DNA of 64,000 nucleotides, from positions 1,921,367 to 1,985,366 of the forward strand of contig NC_030859.1 in assembly GCF_000208745.1 (NCBI RefSeq), read 5' to 3'. Within the stretch, counting starts at the first letter, position 1. Each line of letters starts with the position of its first letter. A model generated the notes under the pieces. The model had not been told where the DNA came from, ran no database searches, and was given only the letters and a program-made list of their open reading frames with translations. The translations under genes and the position numbers were made by a program. Positions 1-13,302 of this stretch are shown one piece after another. The DNA is from Theobroma cacao (taxonomy: Eukaryota; Streptophyta; Magnoliopsida; Malvales; Malvaceae).

Positions 1-2751
1 ATGCTTTTTTTAACTTAACCATAGGTGAGAAAAAAAAGGTCAAATTAACTGTGGTTAAGCTTAGAGCCTAGAAAAGAGGGGTTGAGGGTAGGTCCAGTAG
101 GCTACGGAAAAATGTAATGCTTTCTCAGTCACGTGGCACTGATCTTTTGAGGCGTCACCTCATGCTTGCCAGCAGAAACCTTCTACGTGGCAATTTTTAA
201 CTGGTTGGAATCCTGCTTGTTGATCCCCACCTTTTTTTTGTTTCTTTAATTGTGGTCTACGGCTCCAGGGTCTAGCTCCACGTTTGTCGTAGCATTTAAA
301 AATAGTAAAACGATTATTCAACTACACCCCTACACGTGTATTATGGGGGGTTTTCCGTATGATTATGTAAGAAAGCAGGTCCTTTTCTGCAATATTCTTT
401 ATTTTTCTTGCATGGAATTACATTTTTTATTCCAATCATGTTTGTTTGTTTGTTTGTTCTAAAATCTAATTTTAACTCTAAAATTTAAACTACCATTTTT
501 TCAACTATGAATACAACAATTTTGAAATACATGATTTCTAATCTTATACAATTTTTAATTAGATTAATGTTTATTTATCAAAATTTTGATATTATTATCA
601 TCTGTATGTCACGTCAAGTGTTTTAAAAAAATTAACAAATATTTTAATTTCATATCAAATAAATAAAGAAATTATGAAAAACTTATAAGTATAGGTGTTA
701 TATATCACATTAAGTTTAATCTTTTAAAAAAAGAGTAATTATCTTGCTATCAAAATAACATTAAAACGGATCGAATCTAAATTTGCTCATGCTAAATACT
801 TTTAGACAAAGATAGACATGAGAGAATGTAATGATCTCGTGATACTTATATTTGATAAAAAAATAAAATGAAATTCGTGAAAAAATGACATCATAACTTT
901 TGAAACTAATGATTCATGCAATAATTAATAAATTTAGTGACTAAATTAAGTATAATAACATATTTTAGTAAAATATAGGGGCTGATTGTGAGTTTTGGGA
1001 AAAGCCTAGGGGAAGGAGTGGAAAATTAGGTAGGTGATGAAATTGCAAACAAGGACGGCAGATTATAAAATTTTTCCAAGGCCAAGGGAATCCCCGAAAC
1101 GTGTGTTATAGCTCGAGCAACGAGGGGAGGGGTTGGCGCACCTTAGGATCCACATCAGCATAGGACACGTGTCGAATTCTAGGGTTAGCGGAGGCTCAGA
1201 TATTCTGCAAGGTTTCCACACGTGTCAAAAATTTTCTCTGTTACGTAGACGCTTTCATTGCACAACTGGGGCAAAACTCGCAGAATTTAATAAAAGACAG
1301 ACAGCTCTATTTTAGATTAATTATTCCCCTAATCGCAACCCCAGGAGCGTAACCTCACGCTCCTTCCATAGCTAATATATTTTGATTTAAACCCCAAATC
1401 ACAACAATGAAAAATGAATTAATGGTACTAGTACACTTGAGAAATTTTTTTATCATACATAAGAATTGAAAAATCGAAAAATTAAATGGAATATAATTTT
1501 TTTTCCATTTGCATAATGACCTTTCATTCTAAAATAGCATATCTGGTTATTTTTTAATAAAATAATTTGAGAAATCAAATATATAATGACAAAAGAGATA
1601 CGTTTCTTATTTTCTCTTCTCATCCAACATAAAAATATAATTTGAGATATGTCTTTACATTATAAGTAAGTGTCTTATTTCACTTAAAAGACATATTTTT
1701 TAAATTAAAAATATAAATTTGTAATAAATAATATCAAAATTTATCTAATTTGCATTAATGTAAGACTTCAGTAAAAATATTTTAAAATTACAGTAAATTT
1801 AGATCAAAACGAGTTCTTACCTTGTTAATATTCAAAAGTTTCAATTTTAAATAATCAATAAAAGTGAATGTCTGTATGATGATAGATCAAGAAAACAAGT
1901 AACAAGTAAAAAAAAAAAAGATCATCTTTGCAATATTCGGAATGATCACGTAAATCAAATTATAACATAAATCTATAAAGAAATGTTATAATATTTTAGG
2001 TGAAAATTAACATAAATTTTAAAGGCAATTGCAATACATGAAACATATATTTAGTATCATTTTGGGAACTTTAAGATTTGTTGTTTTATTAAAGGATAAT
2101 ATAAAAATATAACAAGCAAAACTAAATCGTGATTGACATCACTCTCTAAAAAGGCGTGTGGAGAGGCGAATCGAGCACAGAATATCGTATACCACGATTC
2201 CGCCACGTGGTGATATCTTCGCGCCAGTTTCTTCTTTTTTCTAAAAACAATCAAAAAATAAAAATAAAAAAATTGAAAAAGCGATTAACAGGAAGCAAGA
2301 GCGGCAAAGCGGGGTCGCTCCCTTCTAAGGACCACATGCGTGTCAGAAAAGCAAGGTCGTATCAACTACTCGTGTTGTTCAATCATTGGGCCACGTATTC
2401 CATCTGTTAAAAAGCCACTTACACGTGTCGTTTTCTCAACCGAATTTGATCAAAACGGACGGTGCTGATTACCTTCATGTATTCAGTAAATCGACGTCAC
2501 ACCAACTGTACGTGTCGGGTCCCCTTGCCCGGGACGGTGACGGGCACTCTGCCCGCACTTAGGTTGTGGCCCCCATGTGAAATTAGAGCTCTGCCTCTCT
2601 GACTACAAAAACTCCCTTCCCAGCCCTGTTAATGGGTCTTTTCCATTCAGTCCCAAAAGAAAAAGCTCCACCCTTTTGCCCGAAAAGCTTCGTCTTCAGT
2701 GAAAATCACTTACGATTTTTTTGAAGAGAAATCGTTATAATAACCAAACAA
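1..2751. other. AT-rich upstream/intergenic DNA with scattered ABRE/G-box motifs
   Basis: I see no credible coding exon here; the open frames are short and low-complexity. ACGT-core motifs occur near 131-137, 184-191, 1099-1104, 1164-1173 (palindromic GACACGTGTC) and 1218-1226, apart from the proximal cluster annotated separately. About 1.4-2.1 kb is almost pure A/T. The 1.1-1.35 kb stretch is relatively GC-rich and could be a distal enhancer of the PP2C gene, or a promoter remnant of another gene. Confidence 0.6.
2204..2516 (+). promoter_or_regulatory. ABRE/G-box cluster in the PP2C promoter
   Basis: Four ACGT-core elements stand 240-550 bp upstream of the PP2C start codon: CCACGTGG around 2204-2209, CCACGTA at 2392-2397, CACGTGTC at 2422-2429 and TACGTGTC at 2509-2516. 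ACGTGTC and ACGTGGC are classic ABA-responsive elements bound by ABF/AREB bZIP factors. Clade A PP2C genes are known to be induced by ABA as negative feedback, so the cluster fits the downstream gene. Function is inferred from motif and position only. Confidence 0.6.
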
Positions 2752-4260
2752 ATGGCTGGAATCTGCTGTGGAGTTGTTGGAGAAAGTGAAGCGGCAACTC
2801 CGGTTGAAACAACCTCAAGAGCTTCTCGCCGCCGGAGAATGGAGCTCCGGCCGTTTAAGCTAGTAGCCGATGCCGCCGTTCAATCACCGTTAGAAAACGG
2901 GCGGAAACGCCAGAAGATCGAGCTCGATCTCTTACTCCCGTCTTCTCCCCGAGACTGCAATAACGCAGTTCAAAACTCAGATGCTAAAAAGCTAAATGGT
3001 GTAAATTGTAATGGAACAGTAAAATTAGAGAGTGAAAATTCGGTAGAAGAAGAGAAGGTGTGGCCGAAGTTCGGGATGACTTCCGTTTGCGGAAGGCGAC
3101 GAGATATGGAAGACGCCGTTTCGATTCACCCCTCATTTTGTAAACAAAGTTATCAAGTTCAAATTTCGTCGGATATTCACTTCTTCGGTGTCTTCGACGG
3201 ACATGGCTGCTCTCATGTACTGAAAAATTCCTTCGACTTCCAAATATTTGAAAAAAATTTAAATTTATAATTCAGTTATAACTAAATCTGGTTTCTTTTT
3301 CCCGGTTTTTAGGTTGCGATGATGTGTAGGGATCGGTTTCATGAGATAGTAAAAGAAGAAATCGAATCGTGGGGAGAGAAGGCGGTGGAGTGGAAGCAGA
3401 CGATGGAGAGAAGTTTTGAGAGGATGGATAAGGAAGTGCAAGATTGGACGGTGGACGCCAAGGAGAGTTCGAGTTGCCGCTGCGAACTTCAAACTCCACA
3501 GTGCGACGCTGTCGGATCCACCGCAGTGGTCGCTATTGTCACGCCGGATAAGATCATCGTCGCTAACTGCGGTGACTCCCGCGCTGTCCTTTGCCGGAAC
3601 GGCAGCGCTATCCCCCTCTCCTGCGATCACAAGGTAAGAGATTTTACTTTATTTTAAATTCCATGTACTTCCATTGAAATGAAAATAGGATCATTTAAAT
3701 ATTTATTTATTTTATTTTTCAGCCGGATCGACCCGATGAATTGCTCCGAATCCAAGAAGCTGGTGGACGAGTAATTTACTGGGACGGGCCCCGTGTTCTT
3801 GGTGTTTTAGCCATGTCTAGAGCAATTGGTTAGTCAACCAAATTTCCCTTGATTTATAATTAATTTTTATTTCTCAAAATTTGTCTCTTCTTATTTTTAA
3901 TTTTAATTCTTAGGTGATAATTATTTAAAACCATTCGTCATACCGGACCCTGAGGTGACGATAACGGAGAGAAAATGCGAAGACGAGTGTTTGATACTGG
4001 CGAGCGACGGCCTGTGGGATGTGGTGACGAATGATACAGCATGTGGGGTGGCGCGTATGTGCTTACGCGCACAAAAGCCGCCATCACCGCCAGGGTCACC
4101 GGGCAGTGACGCCGCGGTGAGAGGTGGCGCAGCCGAGAGCTCGGATAAGGCGTGTGGGGATGCTTCCATATTGCTAACGAAGTTGGCCTTGGCTAGGCAT
4201 AGCACGGATAACGTTAGCGTCGTCGTCGTTGATTTGAAGAAAAATCAGCAACCACAGTAA
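2752..4260 (+). CDS. PP2CA: Clade A protein phosphatase 2C, PP2CA/AHG3-like
   Basis: Serine/threonine phosphatase that keeps SnRK2 kinases inactive until ABA-bound PYR/PYL receptors block it. It is expected in nucleus and cytosol. Exons by splice and phase: 2752-3216, 3313-3633, 3723-3828 and 3914-4260, giving 412 residues. The N-terminus [11 protein letters not shown] and the block [19 protein letters not shown] match Arabidopsis PP2CA closely. The metal-binding FDGHG motif ends exon 1 (about residues 148-152). [13 protein letters not shown] follows in exon 2. YWDG in exon 3 carries the Trp (about residue 282) expected to contact the ABA receptor lock. The block [15 protein letters not shown] is in exon 4. 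All key metal-site motifs are present, so it should be active. The promoter carries an ABRE cluster. The exact subfamily member is inferred from remembered similarity. Confidence 0.93.
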
Positions 4261-5759
4261 TATAGAATCATAGAAGACTAATATTACCTGAAAAAAAAAA
4301 ACGTAGTTTTTTTTACTATTTTTGGAAAATTGTAAGATGTAGAGTTTCGATTTCCTTCTTGATTGGGATATCAAATTGAAGGAAAAGAAAAGAAAATGTG
4401 AATTTTATTTTATCTTTTTTTTTCCTGATTTTGTTCAATGTCAAAATATTTTGGTAATTAATTTTTCAGATTATCACCCAAAAAAGAAAGTTATTCTAAA
4501 GATAAGTTCGTTCTAAGTATGAATTAATGATAATTGAGTAATGTTAAATGTCATTCAACACAAATAGATGTAGGGACATGGGAGTCACTAAGTTTGACCA
4601 CAATATGTTTTAATTAACTTAATTTAATCATCGGTTTGACTTAATAACAGAGTGAATATTTTATTCCTATTAATTTACAGAACTGTGTTTCTCACCATTC
4701 ATATGGGCCGTCAAATCTACACCACTTTATATTTTCAACCTCATGAAGAAATAAATTAATAATTTATTTATTTAAAGATAATTAAAACGATTTGTGTTTT
4801 GATTCCTTATTGATATATATAATATTTATATATTAATTTATAAATAAATAAATATAAGTATTGTATATTAACAATGTATCAAATATACTTATAATTAAAA
4901 TTTTATTTAATATACTATTTTTATCAAATTCAACATAATAATATACTAATGATAATCTTTTAAGCGAATAATATATGGGTATCAAGTAAGGGTAATTTGA
5001 TAATATTCGGATATTAACATACTCAGTTATATTCGAATTCGAAATAAATAGTAAACTTTCAACTCGAATTCATTCAAAACTTGAATATAAAATTATATAA
5101 TCGATTTGGATATATGCGAGTACTCAATTCATAGCTGACTAAGGATTGATTGATATTTTATTTTTAATTTTTAAGAGAAAGGATAAAGCAAGGACAAATA
5201 AAGCCCCAGGAGAATAAGAAAAGAGATTGGAGGGTCAACTTGGTTGATGATAAGTAGTAATGGCAAACTGCTTTAGGGCAGATTGATTTTCCATGGGGTT
5301 CCCACCAATTCCTTTTTTCATTTGATTCTCTATTTTTCCTTGGACAAGATGATAATTGTGGGGCCTCACGAGGCATCAATCCAATTGGGTTATAACACGT
5401 GGCCTTTGGTCTGGAAGATGCGGCTTAAGGAATCGCAATCCCTTTGCTGGCGTAGATTTTGTTTAGATTTGATGTTGATGGCAACATGGAATTTGCCGTG
5501 GGATTGTCTCTCTCTCTCTATATCTTTTGCGAACCTTCTTTCCATTCAAAAATCATTTATATTATATTTTATGTGAAAAAATTATAAATTTTTTATTATA
5601 TTTAATTTTTTAAAAATTTATATTCAAATAAAATTTTAATTTTAACAAAATATTAATTAATGTAATAAGACTCAATATTAATGATATTTCTTAATAAATA
5701 AATTTGTTATGAGCTAACATTTTATATTTTAATATAATAAATTTTTCACGAATTAATAT

Positions 5760-6060
5760 TTTTAATTCAAAACATATGTTTATAAGATTGAGAAAAGTCT
5801 CTACTTATAAGCTCAAATCTCATCCAATCTCTATTTATTGATGTCGGATTTTAGATTCGTGATATTTTATTTTATTGATATAAAATATGTAACATTTTAT
5901 TTTAACAAATTATAACACCGACTCTTTCACTTATTAAAGAGAATAACTTATTTTGATAAAAGCAAAGTCCTATCTCGACTTTAATACCTCTCATAAAAAT
6001 TTTATAATAGTAAATTCTGATTATTTATCATGAATTCATATTTTTAATTTAAAATATATA
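5760..6060. repeat. Degenerate dispersed repeat, copy 1
   Basis: This stretch contains TACTTATAAGCT followed by a CTCAT...ATCTC...TGATAT/GTGA pattern that recurs in diverged form at about 29715-29850. The two are probably relics of the same noncoding mobile-element family. No ends or target-site duplications could be defined by eye. Confidence 0.3.
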
Positions 6061-7440
6061 ATTATTTTATATCTTTTAAAAATATTTTTTATTTAAAATG
6101 AAATAATTTAAAATTTGTTTATATATATATTTAAGCTTATAAAAATTTTGGCAACAATGCCACGCACATGGTATGTATCATGGGAAAGACTTATCATTGG
6201 TCGACCACCTACTTATGATCTAATCGTCGATTTATCGTTGTTCTACGAATCGTACACGTGTTTATCGTCTGTACGATGTATTATTAATCGTAACCATGAT
6301 TGTAATTACAATGTCGATCATGATTAATAGCTTTGAATTTTGCATTCCAAGATGATACAAGAGACAACCTCATCCGTTCGATCAAAATATAGATGCAATT
6401 TGCAACAAAAAGTGAAATTCCTCATGACCAAAGATAATATTTGTTTAATCTGATTGGGGTGGTAAAAATCAAGTAAACCAGATATTTACTAATATTTAAT
6501 TTTTTTCCTCTTCAAAAGGAAAGGCTACGATTCCTCAGTCTGCTACCTAGGTAGCTTGAAAGAGGTCATGAATTTGTAGTCAATAAAGAAATAGTAAGAT
6601 TTGGACATGGAGCAACGCAGTGCACTTGGATTTTTCTCTCCATGTTACATGATGTTTAGTCGTACAATGAATATTGAATACCATTTAATGATATTTGATA
6701 TTTGTTTTATGTCTAAATACTGTATTTAAAAGATAAAAATGAATTATATTTGACCAAAAATTATTGGGTAGTGTTTACTTTTCTCATTAGGATTGCTTTT
6801 TTTTTTTTTTTTGCTGATTTAAGGTTAATATTCTTTATCGCCTTTAATTTTATATGACTTTCATCAGTGCCAAGTCAGTCTTCTGATGAAGTATATAAAG
6901 CAAGAGCCAGGCAACCAGGTCAAATTCTGAAATACAGAAACCCTTGCCATGGTGACATCCAGGGAAGAATAAAATTAGAATAAACTGGATGAAAGCATTA
7001 ACAAATTTCAGAGATAGATGGAAGGGTGTTAGATTTTGCTGAAAATTCTAGTGTTTTATGCTGGAATTGACAAGGAATTAGAGGGTTTTTGGTGCTATAT
7101 GTCATAAACCTAATGGCTGATGCTGCATGAATTATTGTGGGGAAATATGCATTCAATACACCACAAAATGCCACAGTATCAGATTCCTGCAATGTGGGAT
7201 TGACTCGGGACTTTTCCTCTATTGCAACCATGGTTTCCTGGTGCTTCTGCAATCAAAAGAAATATGGCAGTCGATTTTAGCCCATTGAATTTGTATGGCT
7301 GAGAAAGGACCACCATGGCTGGTGAAGACATTGACCATTTGTGGCTTGTTTCACTTGTTTCTGATACTGCAATGGATTAGAACAGTCTGCAACAAGATAA
7401 CTTTCCCAAATCTTTTATTAGTCAGGCAAGCAATTTCTGA

Positions 7441-7466
7441 TATATATATATATATATATATATATT
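7441..7466. repeat. TA dinucleotide microsatellite
   Basis: An uninterrupted TA run in noncoding DNA. Confidence 0.9.
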
Positions 7467-7797
7467 TTATATAAGCTGCCTAAGAGCATGAGAATAACTG
7501 GATGGCAGTGGCAGCCTGCTGGACAGAGCTGATCCATCTAGCCGAAAGAAAAAGATAAAAACATGAAGCCCAATATTGATAAGTTCGTACAAAAACTGAT
7601 GGGTCAAAACATGAAAGGCTTGTTCGAATTTGCTGGAAGTGTATTCCTGATAAAATATTACACCCCTTTTCATCACATTTCAGCTTTGTTCAATGAACCA
7701 TGTTTCAGGAAATGGGTTGTTTCACTGTTTGAGGGCATCATACGATCCATTCTTAATGTTTCAGTCCTTACTTTTCCCTTTGATCTCCCCATTGCAG

Positions 7798-7905
7798 TAT
7801 ATATATATAACAGACAATTTTCAAATATATATATATATATATATATATATAACAGAACAAAACATGNCTAATATATATATATATATATATATATATAACA
7901 GACAA
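7798..7905. repeat. Triplicated TA microsatellite units with an ambiguous base
   Basis: Three TA tracts, each ending in TAACAGA(C/A)A, follow one another at about 7798-7813, 7826-7852 and 7870-7898. This looks like local duplication of a microsatellite plus its flank. An N at 7867 between tracts 2 and 3 marks uncertain assembly or base calling, so the true copy number may differ. Confidence 0.75.
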
Positions 7906-8659
7906 AAAACCATGCAGGGAAAGTAAGAACCTGAAGAATGCTTTCAATTTGATAGATGTGTCACCACTCTAATAAGTTTTAGATTGAATACCGCTCTTAA
8001 AAATTCAGCAGCTTTTCTTTTCCCTGACAAGCATTGCTGCATCATTCATGAACCAGAATATTGATTGATTCATTCTTCCAGGGGACATACAAAACCAATG
8101 TACCTCACACAAAAACAAACAGAACAAAAGGAGGAAAGAGATTACTTGGCCTTGAACACGACAGGCAACAGCGACCAACCAAAGTGAAAGCAGCGCAGCA
8201 AAATCAAAACAGACCAAAGATTTGGAAAGGGAAGAAAATTTTCCGATTTCATTGAGTAATATAAGACAGAAATTGACTAACCAGGCAGAAAAATAAAACA
8301 CTCCCCTGGCAAGTCTAAAAGCCTTGGAATCAGTTCATACTGCCATGTTAGTCTAAAGATAAATCACCTACATCTACCCTGTGAATTGAGCTCACTTCAG
8401 ATGTTAGTATTCCTTGAGCTTGGCACCAATTATAGAAAAAGAAATTTGATAATAACTTATTTTTTGTATCAAATTTTTGTTTTGTTATGGAAATTGCATA
8501 GGGGTCTTCATGTTTTTGTTATGAAAATTTGTGGATCAAATGACCAAATTTACCTTCTTCTTCCCATTCTCGTATTTGGTGTGTAAGTGTATAACAATGA
8601 CTTTGATATCCCAATGTCTACCTAGTAAAGACAATGCTCTTCCTAGTCTCCCCCGTGTG

Positions 8660-8728
8660 TGGTTTCCCAAGCTTGTCCAATTCACCTCTTTTTGCTCTCC
8701 CAAAAGCCCATGAAAGCTTTGGAAACCA
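8660..8728. repeat. Inverted repeat / stem-loop
   Basis: TGGTTTCCCAAGCTT (8660-8674) pairs with AAGCTTTGGAAACCA (8714-8728) with a single mismatch, leaving a 39-nt loop. The 15-bp stem is too short for a standard plant miRNA precursor. It lies about 1.1 kb upstream of the HESO1 start. Confidence 0.6.
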
Positions 8729-9804
8729 AACTATATACCGAAATTCAAATCAAACCCAAGGTAGTGTCAAAAGTTGAAGTCTTGATCCAGCAAGGACTGA
8801 GAAAAAAAACCCAACTTTTGTATCTTCTCTCAATCTTTCCTACTCAGCAAAGCACAATCATTGAATCTGGACTCATGTGAAAGATTATTCCTCAGACGGT
8901 CATCAGTCAGTCTCTCTCTCTCTCCATTGGTCTTGTCTTTCCTTTTTCACTTTTCCGCTTATCCTCCCAATCATTCTTTAATTGCAAAAAAGTAAATAAT
9001 AAAAAAGGGCACCCCTTCCACAAGGCAACCAAGCCCCAATAAAGAAAACAACTGTTTTTTTTGGTATAAAAACTACTGAATTCAGTAATAATGTATATAC
9101 AAAGTACTAATCTTTAATTTTAAAACAATAATAATATATGGCAATGTGAAATACATCTGGGTGTTGTCTCTTTTAATTGGCCTTTTTTGAGTGTGCAGCT
9201 TCCTTCAAAATCTGAAGGAGAAACAATTCAGTCAAACAAAGAAAAACCCAAGAAGTCGAGGATAAAAGGGTGTTGATTTTCATAGATTTTTTAAGGTAAA
9301 ATCTCTATTTTTTTTAACTTTGTTTCTTATTTATGCCTTTTACGTGTTTGTTTAAATGACTGGGGGTCAAAATTAGTATTATTTTAATTAAAAAAATTGA
9401 TTTGATTGGTTGGGTTTAATCAAAATTTCTTTTTCATTATGAAATCTATATTCTTTTTGGGGTTTATACTTTTAATGTACTGCAAGTTGCATTTATCTAA
9501 CTTCTTATATTATTAGTTGTGCAGTTCAATCAACTTGATTTGTCCATGCCTCAATTTTCTATATAATGTGATAATTAAAGGTGTACTATTTTTTTTTTCT
9601 AAAGATATAGATTTTTTATTTTATCTTGTCTTGGATTAGATGACTTTTGTTACATATGGTCTTTAACTATGTGAATAATTCTCATATTCTTATTGCCATG
9701 ATCTTTTGAGGGGCTTCTTTTTATATATTTCAATGATAACCTTTCAGTTTTCTTAAAAGAACAAATTTGTGTTATCAGTGATATTGTTATACAGCAAAAC
9801 AGAG

Positions 9805-12800
9805 ATGAATTCATATAGTCAAGTGGAGTCAACTCTCCAGGAAGTACTTGAAGTGATCAAGCCCTTGCGTGAGGATTGGGTCACGCGGCAGAAGATCATT
9901 GATGAATTGCGCGAAGTTGTTCAATCTATGGAAAGTTTAAGAGGTAATTTGTATGTTACTTTTAAATGGTGATGTCTAGTTCTTTATTTTGCTTGATCCA
10001 TGTAAATGCTAGTAGAGATTTTCGATGATTTGTCTATGAAGATATGAATAAAATATATGCAGGCTTATTGAATGCAATTGGCTATAGAAATACTACATTT
10101 TGCATTCCATGATGGATCAAAGAATGCCGCCTTCTGTTGGAATGTTGCAAACAATTGCAAAAGGGAAATCCTTTCAACTTATACTAGCTTAAAACTGTTC
10201 TCCTTTACCAGAGGGGCCAAAAAGTGAACATGTTTCTACTGCCTACATTCACTATGAAATAAGAAATATTATCATGGAGGAGAAATTGGCTTCCTGAAGA
10301 ATGTTTAGATGATAATGGTTTTTTTGTTTCCCTTTTCTTTTGATCTGAAAGTGGACTTTCATAAGTGGCTTAAACAAGGTCCTTTTCTCGGAATGGTTGT
10401 TTGACATTTTCCCATCACGATGGAATTAGCAGGCCATAATCAGTTCAGCTAAGAAGCACCAGATTCCAGTTTTCAAGTGGAAGGATCAACCTTACATAGT
10501 ACCTTTGGACCTTTTTAAAAAAAAAAATAAAAATAAATCCAGGTTTGGAAGGTGAAATTTTTCTGCAAGTATGGCATGTAATCTTGAGTAGAAAAAAAAG
10601 GTCCAGCAATTACCCCCATTTCCTATCTTTCACCTAGGGAGAAAAGGAATTGTCTGGCCTCGTGAAAAGATACATGACATGAACAAGCCTTCTTTTTGTT
10701 TTCTTTGCGTATATCATTTCTGAAGTTCTAGCTGATTATTGCACTGAATATTATCATTGGTTAAAGAGTTTGGTGATAACAATGTGTATTCTTGGCATAA
10801 CTGGTGGAAGCAGGTGCAACTGTGGAGCCATTTGGATCACTTGTGTCTAATCTCTTCACAAGGTGGGGAGACTTGGACATTTCTATCGAGTTACCTTATG
10901 GTTCATATGTTTCATCTGCTGGAAAGAAACGGAAACAGACTCTACTTGGCGAATTACAAAGAGCTTTGAAACAAAAAGGTGATTTAGTATAATTTTCATG
11001 CTTTCATGTTCTTGTTAAAACACATGGGCTTTGTTCATCTCATATCATCCTTGAACATGCATGCGTAAGAGGGGAGTAAAGAAAGTTTTTTTTGGAGAGG
11101 TTTGTGGGTGGCTGTACATTGCTATTCTTTAAGTTTGATTGTTCATTATGGAGAGTGCCTCTTAATTATCAAGATAACATTTATCTGCAGACGGATGGCA
11201 GAGATTACAATTTATTCCCCACGCAAGAGTTCCCATCTTGAAAATTGAGAGCAGATGGCAGAACATCTCTTGTGATATTTCCATCGATAATCTGCAGGGC
11301 CAAATAAAGTCCAAATTCTTGTTTTGGCTCAATGAGATAGATGGGCGCTTTCGTGAGATGGTTTTACTGGTATATCTTATGACAACCAACACTTCCTGTT
11401 GTGGAGAAGAACGGATCTGATATCTCGTGTTTGTCATTCATGTTTGTGCAGGTCAAGGAATGGGCCAGTGCTAATGGTATTAATAATCCAAAGGCTGGCA
11501 CATTCAACTCGTATTCCCTCACTTTGCTGGTTATCTTCCATTTTCAGGTAGCTTTTATAATTGTTTCTGGTATCAATAATAGGAAAAGTTGTAGAAGGAA
11601 GTGATATATTTAATACATCCAAAAGTGGTTTAGATGCATCTGGTTTGCTTGTAAGAGCCATAAAACCAAATTAACTGTTGCTAACATTCTGTTGCATTTG
11701 CATACCTTCCCATCCTAATAAAAATCAATTGTTTTACTTAAGAATACTGTTGTCATCTTTGTATTCCATCAGTCTGACCCCAATGTTACCCCCTTTTTTG
11801 AGTATTTTTCTGGCAAAAGGTTATAGAAAGTTCTCCTTGTCTGCTTATACTTGTTTGTATTTCTTGATTTTTCCATTGGTGTAATATTGGCCATATTTCC
11901 TATTCGTTAATTGTTGCATTTGTTCTCTATTTGTTGCAGACATGTGCACCTGCAATTTTTCCTCCTTTAAAAGATATATATCCACGTAATGTTGTTACTG
12001 ATCTCACAGGTATTTTGATCTTTAATCTTAGCTAAGTGAGCAAAATGTGGAGAAAGGCCTAAGCTGAGATTCTTTCTACAAATTTTATTTAATTTTCTTG
12101 TTTATTTGCTCTTTCAGATTAGTGGTTCAAATGAAGGTGTTAGATCTTGGTAGTGTTTGATTGAAATTAAGCTCAGTCAGTCAGTTAAAATATAAGCTGC
12201 AATGTGAAATTTTTAGCAGGGTTTTTATGTAAAGAAAAATTAATAATATTATTTGATAGGAATTGTTCTCTGATGCAGGTGTCAGAGCTGATGCAGAGAG
12301 AAGAATTGCACAAGTATGTTCTTCTAACATTGCCAGGTTTAGATCAGGCAGAACCGTAAATCGAAGTTCTTTGTCTGAGTTGTTCATTTCCTTCATAGCA
12401 AAGGTATTGGTTCCTGTTATGTTCATCTATTTTGCCTGTTGATGCCATGGGACATAATATTCATTAACATTTATGACAATAGATTTCCTAAACCAGTTCT
12501 CCATGGGAGCAACAAACATGTTATTTATGCTAAATTTATAAATATCTGTGCAGTTTTCAGACATAAATTCCAAGGCCTCGGACATGGGAATCTGCACATT
12601 TACGGGACAGTGGGAGTATATAACAAGCAATATGAGATGGTTGCCCAGGACTTATGCAATATTTGTAACTCTCTCTCTCTGGTGCTTTTGCAATCCTTCA
12701 TGGCTTCGACAATGATGAAAATAATAACTCTTGTTTAGGTCGAGGATCCTTTCGAACAGCCAGAAAATGCTTCGAGAGCCGTCAGTCAGAAACAACTGAT

Positions 12801-13302
12801 AAAGATAGCTGAGGCATTTGAGACAACTCGGTGTATGCTCATCTCAGCCAATCTGACCCAAAGTACTCTCCTCCCTACATTAGTCGGGCCGAAAACATCC
12901 CGATTTATTGTAAAACAACAGTCTGTCAGTTCCTCAAGCTACAATGGTGGGCACTACCCGAATACACGTCCACAGGTGCACCGGGCTGTGCATTCACCTT
13001 TGCTAATGCAGCAGCACCAGTACAGGAACTCAAGGCCCGCAGCCTCGCAAATGCAGCAACATCAAGCTCAGATGGTGATGCCCTCGCCCTCAAGAGTGCA
13101 GCCTCAATTTCCCAAAACAAGGGTGGAAAGTAGACCAAGGCCAGCACATCAGTATCAGAAGTCGACACCTTCAGTCTCACAAGTGCAACCTCAGTTTCTG
13201 AGAGCGAGGCCGGAAAGTTTTTCTGGCAGTTTTGCCACTCAAAGGCCTGTCCAGCTAAAACATAATCAAGGGCAGATGTGGAGACCTAAATCTGATAAAT
13301 AG
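9805..13302 (+). CDS. HESO1: HESO1-type terminal uridylyltransferase
   Basis: Adds 3' uridines to unmethylated miRNAs/siRNAs and to RISC cleavage fragments, marking them for decay. Exons: 9805-9943, 10814-10978, 11191-11369, 11452-11547, 11940-12009, 12279-12403, 12554-12664 and 12739-13302, giving 482 residues with all phases closing. Domains: polymerase-beta-like nucleotidyltransferase with FGS (53-55) and catalytic GDLDIS (Asp66, Asp68), third Asp in ISCDIS (Asp130); a PAP-associated region containing GTFNSYSL and FVEDPFEQP; then a Gln/Met/Pro-rich low-complexity tail. Arabidopsis HESO1 also has a Gln-rich tail, somewhat longer. The ATG at 9805 was chosen because upstream in-frame sequence looks like intron or UTR. 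The gene is followed convergently by PMT11, as in Arabidopsis, which supports orthology. Confidence 0.92.

Larger units (their letters stand above)
4261..9804. other. Long gene-poor spacer between the PP2C gene and HESO1
   Basis: No convincing protein exon is visible. The DNA is AT-rich with homopolymers, TA microsatellites at 7.44-7.90 kb and a CT run near 8910-8925. A moderately complex block at 6.85-7.75 kb, with a TATATAAAG motif near 6892, could be a noncoding transcript, but nothing in it is recognisable. The final part (about 9200-9800) likely holds the HESO1 5' UTR and a 5' UTR intron, since a donor-like GGTAAAA stands near 9295 and acceptor-like CAGs lie just before the ATG. Confidence 0.5.

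Noticed and set aside
7798..7905. CRISPR-like spaced repeats
   Set aside because: This is a eukaryotic genome, and the units are TA microsatellites with duplicated flanks.
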